From NCBI GenBank assembly GCA_024710355.1, contig JANJUX010000033.1, positions 86,641-150,640 of the forward strand: 64,000 nucleotides of DNA, read 5' to 3'. This DNA is from Candidatus Rifleibacteriota bacterium. Its GTDB lineage: Bacteria; Muiribacteriota; Ozemobacteria; Ozemobacterales; Ozemobacteraceae. The translations under genes and the position numbers were made by a program. Positions 50,268 to 57,650 of the stretch are shown here, piece after piece. Numbering within the stretch: the first letter of the stretch is position 1; every line of letters begins with the position of its first letter. A model generated the notes under the pieces. That model had not been told where the DNA came from and searched no databases. It was given only the letters and a program-made list of their open reading frames with translations.

Positions 50268-50855
50268 TTACTTTGTTGCCGGATTGCCAAGCGGCATTAC
50301 CGTGCGGCCATAAACCTCGTTGAGAACCTGGGCCATACCTGTATATATCGCTGCCGCGCCGCAGATGATGCCTTCGTAACCGGTCAGGTGCTTGAAAGTC
50401 GCGTCACCGGTCGCATCGCCGATTGCAAGCATAAAAAACAGAACGGTGAGTGAGCCAAAGACAAACTGCAGGGCTCGCGACATCTTCAGGGTGCCAATGA
50501 ACATCAGCAGCGTGAAGATTCCCCACATGCTGAGATAGCAGATCATAGCATTATTTGAAGCGCTTTCTACCAGGCCGAGTTTCGGCATTACCAGCAGGGC
50601 AACCAAAGTCAGCCAGAAAAAACCATAAGAGGCAAAAGCGGTCATGCCGAAGGTGTTGTTTTTCTTCCATTCAAGGATACCGACAACGATCTGAGCCATG
50701 CCACCATAAAAAATACCCATGGCAAGGATCATCGAATTGAGCTCATAAAAGCCAGCGTTGTGGATATTGAGCAGAACGGTTGTCATACCGAAGGCAAGAA
50801 GGCCAAGAGGTGCGGGATTGGCGGTCATGTCGGAAGTCGGACTGGCTGAACTCAT
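50268..50855 (-). CDS. satP: Acetate/succinate transporter of the GPR1/FUN34/YaaH family
   Basis: 195 residues with six predicted membrane helices. The family signature [14 protein letters not shown] is at 13-26 and a polar pair (AGFYELN) follows. The last helix region [22 protein letters not shown] is typical. Members move acetate and succinate with protons across the inner membrane. CACAGGAG lies 6 bases before the ATG. Beside D-lactate dehydrogenase it fits a fermentative metabolism that exports or reimports small acids, which is inference. Confidence 0.92.
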   Translation of the reverse strand: MSSASPTSDMTANPAPLGLLAFGMTTVLLNIHNAGFYELNSMILAMGIFYGGMAQIVVGILEWKKNNTFGMTAFASYGFFWLTLVALLVMPKLGLVESASNNAMICYLSMWGIFTLLMFIGTLKMSRALQFVFGSLTVLFFMLAIGDATGDATFKHLTGYEGIICGAAAIYTGMAQVLNEVYGRTVMPLGNPATK

Positions 50856-51130
50856 TGAAAACTCCTGTGACTGATAGGTTTGATTATGCTTTGAAAAAGG
50901 CAGGGCAGGATTTTACAACAGTGTACCGGCATTGGCAAGTGAAATAGTTAACAAGCATCACATATTTGTTCTGGCCGAAAATTTGTGACATAATCATACC
51001 CGCCAGCAACCAGATATTTCTGATGACAACCGCTGGTCCACTGTCACACATGAGTTGATGAAATCACCGATTCTGATGTAACAAGGGTTAGAATACAGCT
51101 GTCTCAAACAATTGCAAGGAGCCTCCGATC

Positions 51131-52123
51131 ATGCAGCATTTTGAATTTCCGCGACAATCACTTGGTTTTTTCCCGACCCCGCTGCATGAGCTGAAAAATC
51201 TGTCTGCTGCTCTCTGCGGGCCGCAACTGTTTATCAAGCGCGATGACCTGACCGGTCTGGCACTTGGCGGCAACAAAACCCGCAAGCTTGAATACCTCGT
51301 CGGCGCAGCGGTTGCCAAAGGAGCCGACACGCTGATAACCGCAGGGGCCATTCAATCGAATCACTGTCGGCAGACGGCCGCAGCGGCGGCAAAAATGGGC
51401 ATGGCATGCCATCTGGTTCTGGGCGGATCAGCACCATCGACTGCCAACGGCAATCTTTTGCTCGACGGGCTGCTCGGCGCGACGATTCACTGGGCCGGCG
51501 AGCATCGCAAGGGCGAAGATATTCCGCGCATCGCCGAAGAGTTGCGGGCGGCCGGCCGACGGCCGTTCATCGTGCCATACGGCGGCTCGAACGAGATCGG
51601 CGCCCTCGGTTTTGTCGAGGGTTTGCGTGAGCTGCAAGAGCAGGCTGCGGCAATGAACCTGGAGTTTGACCACATCATATTTGCATCGAGCTCAGGCGGC
51701 ACCCACGCCGGTTTGATGATCGGCCGTGAGCTGCTTAAAATGCCCTGCCGGCTCACCGGCATCGCCATCGACAAAGTCGGAAGTGCCGACAAATCTTTCA
51801 GACAGCAGATAATCGAGCTGGCAAATGCTGCCGGCCAGATGCTAGGGCTCGATCATCACTTCAGCGCCGCCGATCTGCACCTGAACGAAGATTTTACCGG
51901 TGCTGGCTATGCCGTGATTGGTGAAACTGAACGCGAAGCCATCAGTCTTTGTGCCCGACACGAAGGCATTCTCGTCGACCCGGTTTACACTGGCCGCGCT
52001 CTGGCTGGTATGATCGGCCTGGTCCGCAATGGCACCCTCAAAAAGCACGAAAAGGTGCTTTTCTGGCATACCGGCGGCTCACCAGCATTGTTTGCCTACG
52101 CCGATGCTCTGCAGGCAAAATAA
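51131..52123 (+). CDS. dcyD: D-cysteine desulfhydrase / ACC-deaminase family PLP enzyme
   Basis: 330 residues, the normal length. The PLP-lysine motif LALGGNKTRKLEYL (K49) and GAIQSNHCRQTAAAAAKMG are those of the D-cysteine desulfhydrase/ACC-deaminase fold-type II group. SSSGGTHAGLMIG near 197-209 is the phosphate-binding loop, and YTGRALAGMIGL is near the C-terminus. It would release pyruvate, ammonia and sulphide from D-cysteine. The split from ACC deaminase cannot be settled by eye, so the symbol is provisional. AAGGAG lies 9 bases before the ATG. Confidence 0.85.
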   Translation: MQHFEFPRQSLGFFPTPLHELKNLSAALCGPQLFIKRDDLTGLALGGNKTRKLEYLVGAAVAKGADTLITAGAIQSNHCRQTAAAAAKMGMACHLVLGGSAPSTANGNLLLDGLLGATIHWAGEHRKGEDIPRIAEELRAAGRRPFIVPYGGSNEIGALGFVEGLRELQEQAAAMNLEFDHIIFASSSGGTHAGLMIGRELLKMPCRLTGIAIDKVGSADKSFRQQIIELANAAGQMLGLDHHFSAADLHLNEDFTGAGYAVIGETEREAISLCARHEGILVDPVYTGRALAGMIGLVRNGTLKKHEKVLFWHTGGSPALFAYADALQAK

Positions 52124-52470
52124 AGAGGCCAACAGCCCGTCAGGTTATTGCAGAAGGGTCTTGGAAAACCCTTTTTGCTGATTATTGATTTATTACTACT
52201 GGTATGTCAGCATTAAACATGCAAAACCAATAGACTCCACGCCATACCTGCAAAGCCCGCACTCGCGAATGCGGGTAACGGGTATCCGGCGGTCAAAAAA
52301 AGTTTCCCGATTGCAAGCTGTATACATCGACTCGGGGATAGCGCATAACCAATTCACATATGACAGAGAACCACGCAAACATAATTGATCAGGTTCACCG
52401 GCCTGGTTTATCAGTCTGGCCGCCTTGCCCCAAAGGGATTATGCTTTCGACATACAGTGATCAATAAACG
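52124..52470. other. Gene-free stretch
   Basis: Nearly 350 bases with a modest terminator (52154-52176) and a 6-bp hairpin CCCGCA/TGCGGG (52256-52261 with 52270-52275). Short frames on both strands lack ribosome-binding sites. Nothing else is recognised. Confidence 0.45.
52154..52176 (+). terminator. Weak terminator after dcyD
   Basis: AAGGGT (52154-52159) and ACCCTT (52168-52173) form a short stem with an 8-nt loop, followed by TTT and a TTG-rich stretch. Confidence 0.5.
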
Positions 52471-52995
52471 ATGAACTTTTCATATTTTCCTGACGGGTTG
52501 AACCATTTTCTCTGCGGCCTGCTGTTTCTTGGCGTTTTCTTCAGGCTCAGATGCCGCCGCGAAGATTTTACACCGCTGCTGGTGCTGGGTCTGCTGGCTG
52601 GCAGTTCGGCGATGTTCTTTCTGCCCGCCAAGCTGCCGGTTTTATCGAAAGCCGGCAACTATTATTACCAGTTTCTGCATTACCCAGTCCCAGACTGGGA
52701 TATTCTGCTGCTCGGCGGCCGCTGGCACCGTTTTTTTCTCACCCATTCGGTTTTCATACCCCTTTTTCTGAGCCCGGCAGCGCGCAACCGCCGCGCCGCC
52801 CTACTTCTGCTCGGCCTGACCCTCGGCGTCGCCAGTCACCTCGCCTGGGATGCCTACGCCAGCCCCAACCCGCTGATCGTTTTTTACCCGCACTACCTCT
52901 TCATGCGCGGCCTCGTCGCCAAAATCTGGCTCGGCCTCAACACCCTCGCCCTCCTTTTCCTCGCCGAACTCTATGCCCGCCTGGCCGCGAAGTAA
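52471..52995 (+). CDS. YdjM/DUF457-like membrane-bound hydrolase
   Basis: 174 residues with four to five hydrophobic segments. The polar motif set matches the membrane-bound metal-dependent hydrolase family: PDWDIL near 70-76, GRWHRFFLTHS near 80-90 and SHLAWDAY near 122-129. The His and Asp residues would bind metal at the membrane face. E. coli YdjM belongs to this family; its activity is not established. The ribosome-binding site is weak. GC content rises sharply in the second half of the gene. Confidence 0.72.
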   Translation: MNFSYFPDGLNHFLCGLLFLGVFFRLRCRREDFTPLLVLGLLAGSSAMFFLPAKLPVLSKAGNYYYQFLHYPVPDWDILLLGGRWHRFFLTHSVFIPLFLSPAARNRRAALLLLGLTLGVASHLAWDAYASPNPLIVFYPHYLFMRGLVAKIWLGLNTLALLFLAELYARLAAK

Positions 52996-53114
52996 TAAAG
53001 TTTTCCAAGGCCACACGATCTGTCCGGCTTATTACCAAAACCCAGCTTTGACTACCCGCAGGATTCGATCTTAGAGTCAAAAGTTCGTCACAAACCGCCC
53101 GGGAATTTAATTGA

Positions 53115-56100
53115 TTAAGGCTGAGGAACGCCTTTGCAGATTCTTCTATTTAAACAATCTGCAACATACACGTTCCCATTACTGTCTACAGCTATGCCAA
53201 CCGGGCAATAGAAACCCGTACCAAGCGTTCTGACCGCAGCGTCCGGGCTTATTCCGCGAACAGAATAATTCATGGTGGCTGCCAGAAAAATGTTCCCATA
53301 CTGATCTACGGCTAAACCTTCTGGCTCATCAAATCTGGCGTTAGAGCCGATTCCGTTTACATTTCCAGGTGTCCCGGGAGATCCTGCAAAAGTACTTACC
53401 ACTCCATCGGGCGTCATTTTTCGAATTGTATCATTTCCCGGGTCAGAAATATAAAGATCCCCCGCTCTGTTGAATGCCAGGAATATCGGTATGGAAAACC
53501 TTGCTGCACTGCCGTTTCCATCTTCACACCCTTCTACGCCAGCAGCGCCTGCAACGGTTGTAACTATCCCAGCTGGTGTCATTTTGCGAATAGTGTGATT
53601 ATAGGAATCAGCAATATATAGATTTTTAGAACTGTCGAAAGCAAGGCCCTGCGGACTGTTAAACCTTGCCTGCCCAGCTGTTCCATCAGCACTTCCGGAT
53701 GTTCCTGCCAGACCAGCCACAGTCGTTACGACACCTGCCGGAGTAATCATGCGAATCGTATGATTCACTGAATCTGATATGTATATATTTCCATTATCAT
53801 CATCAACAGCCACTCCAAAAGGCTTATTGAATTTTGCGGCGGACCCGACACCGTCATCACTTCCGGTTACTCCGGCCGTGCCGGCAAATGTTGTTACAAC
53901 TGCATCTGGAGTTATTTTACGAATCGTATGATTATGTCCATCTGCAACATAAATATCACCTGTTTTCGAAACCGCTATTCCCCATGGGTCGTAAAAGCTT
54001 GCGCCCGGGCCGGGCCCATCTGCGCTACCAATAATTCCTGTGCCCGCAAAAACTGAAAAGGTCATTGTCATTAATTTTGTCGTGAAATTAGAAACAATAT
54101 TCGTCTCAGGTGAATTATGATAAACACCAACCAACCCGGTTGTTATCGTAACCGAAACTACCCCCCCGGATGGCAGCGAAATCGTGGGCGTGAAAGTAAC
54201 AGTTCGGTTGTCAGCACTTGTTGAAAATTCCCCATGAATTTTGAGATCACCACAAAAAACTGAAATGGTAGATTCGTCGATTGTAGACGAATCAACGGGG
54301 CCACTGAAAACAATGATGATGTCAGTGTTAGATGCCACTCCGGTAGATCCTGAGGTTGGGAAAATAGATTCAACTGCAAGCGGCACCGGATCGAAAATGT
54401 ATTGCTCAGAACAAGCCACATTGCCTGCAGCATCTCTGACCCACAATTTATAATAACGCTTCTCAGAGGTCAGACCTGCTATTTCTATTGAAGCGCCCGG
54501 AGGATACATCGAGCCGTGAGCAAAATTCAAAGACCATTCACTGAATATTCCGGACAACGGATTAATCCCATGTTCGACTCGAACCTGGGATTGTTCATTT
54601 GTGCTCCAGTTCACCTTGAACACATCATTAGAAATTTTAGCCGCACCTAATGACGTAATGACAGGAGGATTACTGTCTATAGTTGCGCCAGGAGGGATGC
54701 CGTCTTTGGCGAGCAACTGCCAGCTGCTGCCATCCCAGATATAAGACCTGCCATCGGTTGAATTATAATATGCCCAGTTGAGCTGCGGAGAAGCTGGATG
54801 CCCAGTCTGAGAGCCTTTCCAGATGATGCTGACGCCATCAGCACCATTTGCACCTGCTGGACCTTGAGGCCCCACTGGGCCCTGCGGACCAACCGGACCT
54901 TGTTGGCCGACAATACCGTTTTCGGCGAGAATCTGCCATGCAACCCCGTCAAATATATAGCTTTTTCCATCGGTTGAATTGTAATAAGCCCAGTTTAAAG
55001 CTGGATTAGCCGGCGCCACCGCCACGGTGCCTTTCCAGATGATTCCGATGCCATTGGCGCCGGCGGGGCCCTGCACCCCCTGACTACCGCTTGTACCTGC
55101 AGGCCCCTGCGGGCCGGTGATACTTTCGGCGAGAGTCTGCCAGACTGAACCGTCAAAAACATAGGCCTTCTTGTCAACGGTGTTGTAATAAGCCCAGTTC
55201 AATTGAGGATTAACTATATGACTCGAAAACGCTCCTTTCCAGACAATGCTGACGCCATTGATACCATCTGCACCGGCTGGACCCTGAGGCCCCATTGGGC
55301 CCTGCGGACCGACCGGACCTTGTGGGCCGACAATACCGTTTTCAACGAGGATCTGCCACGCAACCCCGTCAAATATATAGCTTTTTCCATCGGTTGAATT
55401 GTAATAAGCCCAGTTCAACATCGGAGATGCAGGCGCTGACGGCAGAACTCCTTTCCAGGTGATTCCGATTCCATTGGCACCGGCGGGGCCGGGCAAGCCC
55501 TGAGTGCCGGTTGCACCAGCAGGCCCTTGCGGGCCGGTTGGCCCCTGAGGCCCGATAGGGCCCTGTGGGCCGGTGATGCTCTCGGCGAGAATCTGCCAGG
55601 CTGAACCGTCGAAAATGTAGGCTTTTTTATCGGTGCTGTTGTAGTAGGCCCAGTTCGGCTGTGGGCTGGCCGGGTGGGCCGTCTGGGTGCCTTTCCAGGT
55701 TATGCCGATGAAAAACGAGTTGTCACGGCTGAGGGTTATCAGCGGCAGAGTCGTCGCCTGTGCGGCGCCCACCGAGATATTGTCGACGCGACCCTTCGCC
55801 AGACCGGGGGCCGAAAAAAGAACTGAATAACTGCCGACCGGAACGCCGGTGATGGCAAAGGCACCGTTTTCATCTGTATAAGCCGCATAAGATGTGCCGG
55901 GAACAAAGGCAACGATGGCGCTGCGACCGCTGAAGTCGGCGGGCACCGCGACCTGGCCGTTGATTTCGCCGGTAGCGGTCAGCAGCAGTTCAAGATCGGC
56001 GGGCATGGTCGATGCCTGCAGGCCAACGGCCAGATTGCGGCGTATACCGCCGATGTTGCGGTCTTTGCGGGCAACAAGGTTGTAGTAACCGGGCGTGACG

Positions 56101-56402
56101 TTCTGAAAAGCAAAGGCGCCACTCTCATCGGTCACGGCAAAATACAGCTGACCAGCCATAACCGAAGCTTCAGCCGCAGCACGCAGACTGCCAAGCGGCG
56201 GCACCTGGGCGTCAACGCCGACCAGATAAACCGGAACATTGCCCAGATCGCCTTCACCAGCCAGGCGCCCACTGAAAAGCACTCCGCCCGAAGTCGCGGC
56301 GACCGGGTTGGCAGAGCCACCCGAACCACCACCGCCGCAACCAGCTGAAATCATGGCGCAAAACATCAGAAGAATAATCGTAAGGGGCCTGGACTTAATC
56401 AA
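53115..56402 (-). CDS. Surface lipoprotein: carboxypeptidase-regulatory-like, collagen-like, Ig-like and NHL repeats
   Basis: 1095 residues from a TTG start with GGAGG 6 bases upstream; this start gives a short signal peptide with lipobox ISAGC followed by GGGG, whereas the open frame upstream does not. Two carboxypeptidase-regulatory-like beta units follow (TDESGAFAFQNVTPGYY; YTDENGAFAITGVPVGSYSV). Five copies of a WKG...NWAYYN...DG..WQ-L module alternate with collagen-like GPQGP stretches (about 240-570). An SbsA-like Ig domain is at about 650-760, and six NHL repeats form a propeller at the C-terminus (DPWGIAVSKTGDIYVADGHNHTIRKI-type). Everything points to a surface binding protein. Its 5' 770 bp is nearly identical to the gene at 57651-60503. 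Confidence 0.82.
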   Translation of the reverse strand: MIKSRPLTIILLMFCAMISAGCGGGGSGGSANPVAATSGGVLFSGRLAGEGDLGNVPVYLVGVDAQVPPLGSLRAAAEASVMAGQLYFAVTDESGAFAFQNVTPGYYNLVARKDRNIGGIRRNLAVGLQASTMPADLELLLTATGEINGQVAVPADFSGRSAIVAFVPGTSYAAYTDENGAFAITGVPVGSYSVLFSAPGLAKGRVDNISVGAAQATTLPLITLSRDNSFFIGITWKGTQTAHPASPQPNWAYYNSTDKKAYIFDGSAWQILAESITGPQGPIGPQGPTGPQGPAGATGTQGLPGPAGANGIGITWKGVLPSAPASPMLNWAYYNSTDGKSYIFDGVAWQILVENGIVGPQGPVGPQGPMGPQGPAGADGINGVSIVWKGAFSSHIVNPQLNWAYYNTVDKKAYVFDGSVWQTLAESITGPQGPAGTSGSQGVQGPAGANGIGIIWKGTVAVAPANPALNWAYYNSTDGKSYIFDGVAWQILAENGIVGQQGPVGPQGPVGPQGPAGANGADGVSIIWKGSQTGHPASPQLNWAYYNSTDGRSYIWDGSSWQLLAKDGIPPGATIDSNPPVITSLGAAKISNDVFKVNWSTNEQSQVRVEHGINPLSGIFSEWSLNFAHGSMYPPGASIEIAGLTSEKRYYKLWVRDAAGNVACSEQYIFDPVPLAVESIFPTSGSTGVASNTDIIIVFSGPVDSSTIDESTISVFCGDLKIHGEFSTSADNRTVTFTPTISLPSGGVVSVTITTGLVGVYHNSPETNIVSNFTTKLMTMTFSVFAGTGIIGSADGPGPGASFYDPWGIAVSKTGDIYVADGHNHTIRKITPDAVVTTFAGTAGVTGSDDGVGSAAKFNKPFGVAVDDDNGNIYISDSVNHTIRMITPAGVVTTVAGLAGTSGSADGTAGQARFNSPQGLAFDSSKNLYIADSYNHTIRKMTPAGIVTTVAGAAGVEGCEDGNGSAARFSIPIFLAFNRAGDLYISDPGNDTIRKMTPDGVVSTFAGSPGTPGNVNGIGSNARFDEPEGLAVDQYGNIFLAATMNYSVRGISPDAAVRTLGTGFYCPVGIAVDSNGNVYVADCLNRRICKGVPQP
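55561..56330. repeat. 770-bp duplicated segment, copy 1
   Basis: Collinear with 59662-60431 without insertions or deletions (constant offset of 4101 bases checked at three points), with only scattered substitutions. It covers the N-terminal lipoprotein domains and the first WKG module of both genes. It ends within the first collagen-like run on one side and just inside the signal-peptide region on the other. Confidence 0.9.
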
Positions 56403-56695
56403 AGCGAACCTCCAGCACGGTTTAATCGCAAATAACAGCATTTGTTGAGAGAGTCGAAGGCAGATAAGCAATCAGGCAGATGCAGCAGCGCAATTCAAGC
56501 CTTTGATTACAACATTCCGCATGATTTCCCCGTTATGCGACTTCAATTTCTCTCAAGATTGGCTCTACTGTCGACAAGTTGCGAAAAATTGTTAAGCCGG
56601 CAAAAAAGTTTTCCCTTTTCTGGTTTTCATTTGATTTATCTGTAGAAGCAGCGCACAAATTTCTCTGCTTCTGAATTTAAATCAGGGAGCAGCCC

Positions 56696-57550
56696 GTGAA
56701 AACCTATTCTATGCTCAACGATCTCGCATTTCAGTGGATCTTCAACCAGCCGGGGCACGAAAAAATTCTTCGCAGCCTGCTGAATGCGCTTCTGCATCTT
56801 GAGGGCGCAGACCGGATCGTCGAAATTCATTATCTCAACCCGTTTAACCCGGCACGCTTCGTCGACAGCAGAAAAAGCGTAGTCGATATCAAGGTAAGAG
56901 ACGAAAAGAGCAACTGGTATGAGGTTGAAGCACAGGTCTGGCAGCGCAAAGGTTACATTCAGCGTACCGCCTTTTATGTGGCGGCTCTGTACGCGGCCCA
57001 GGCAAAAAAAGGCGAAGAATTCAGTGAACTGACCCCCGCGATCAGCATCTCAATTCTTGGTTTCAATCTGTTTAAAGAATCAACACGGGTTCAGGAAATC
57101 TTCGACTTCCGCAATACTGACAATTCTCTGACCTTGCCACCGACAATGTCGCTGCACTACATCGATCTGACGAGATTCAACCGGAAAAAGCCGCACGAGC
57201 TGCAGAGCCCGTTCGAAAAGTGGCTGCATCTGATGAAGTTTTCCAAGGCCTATGCTAGAATGAAGGTGGACCTGACCAAAGTATTCCCTGACGAGGAGGA
57301 GATGGCCATGGCACTTACTGAACACACAAAACTGCACGCTGACGAAGCCATGCGCATCCGCATGGAAGACCGCGAACGCGCCAGAATCGACGAAATCCTT
57401 CTGCGTAGCACCTATACAAAAGAGGGCGCCACGCAAAAAGCCAAAGAGATCGCCAGAGCCCTGAAAAGCGAAGGTATGAGCGACGAATTCATCATGAAAA
57501 CCACCGGCCTCTCGCCCGAAGAGCTCAAAAACTGTCTTAAAACCGGCTGA
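56696..57550 (+). CDS. Rpn/PD-(D/E)XK nuclease family transposase-like protein
   Basis: 284 residues from a GTG with CAGGGAG 6 bases upstream. The N-terminus MKTYSMLNDLAFQWIFNQPGHEKILRSLL matches the Rpn/transposase_31-like family. The nuclease core VVDIKVRDEKSNWYEVEAQVWQ gives the Asp and the E-x-Q pair of a PD-(D/E)XK site. The C-terminus is a charged helix with a short HTH-like end (IMKTTGLSPEELKNCL). Rpn proteins are recombination-promoting DNA endonucleases found in many repeated copies in genomes. It lies between two duplicated lipoprotein genes, in the opposite direction. No terminal inverted repeats or target duplication were seen. Confidence 0.85.
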   Translation: MKTYSMLNDLAFQWIFNQPGHEKILRSLLNALLHLEGADRIVEIHYLNPFNPARFVDSRKSVVDIKVRDEKSNWYEVEAQVWQRKGYIQRTAFYVAALYAAQAKKGEEFSELTPAISISILGFNLFKESTRVQEIFDFRNTDNSLTLPPTMSLHYIDLTRFNRKKPHELQSPFEKWLHLMKFSKAYARMKVDLTKVFPDEEEMAMALTEHTKLHADEAMRIRMEDRERARIDEILLRSTYTKEGATQKAKEIARALKSEGMSDEFIMKTTGLSPEELKNCLKTG

Positions 57551-57586
57551 CGCAGCACTCCAAACCGGTAACAAAAGCTTGGCATG

Positions 57587-57637
57587 AAAATGCCGATTCT
57601 TTCCGGTCTTCGTTGGACCTTAAAGAACCGGCATTTT
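57587..57637. terminator. Bidirectional terminator between the Rpn gene and the second lipoprotein gene
   Basis: AAAATGCCG (57587-57595) pairs with CGGCATTTT (57629-57637), and inner parts TTCTTT/AAGAA and GGTC/GGACC lengthen the stem with small bulges. The outer A/T ends provide T tracts in both directions. Confidence 0.75.
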
Positions 57638-57650
57638 AAATTTGAGCCCG

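Noticed and set aside
51055..51094. Promoter for dcyD (TTGATG with TAGAAT)
   Set aside because: The hexamers are not at a workable distance and alternatives are equally poor.
54800..55580. Regularly spaced repeats resembling a CRISPR array
   Set aside because: They encode in-frame GPQGP and WKG modules of a lipoprotein; spacing follows the protein repeat and there are no cas genes.
56696..57550. Insertion sequence around the Rpn-like gene
   Set aside because: No terminal inverted repeats or target-site duplication could be found, so only the gene is annotated.
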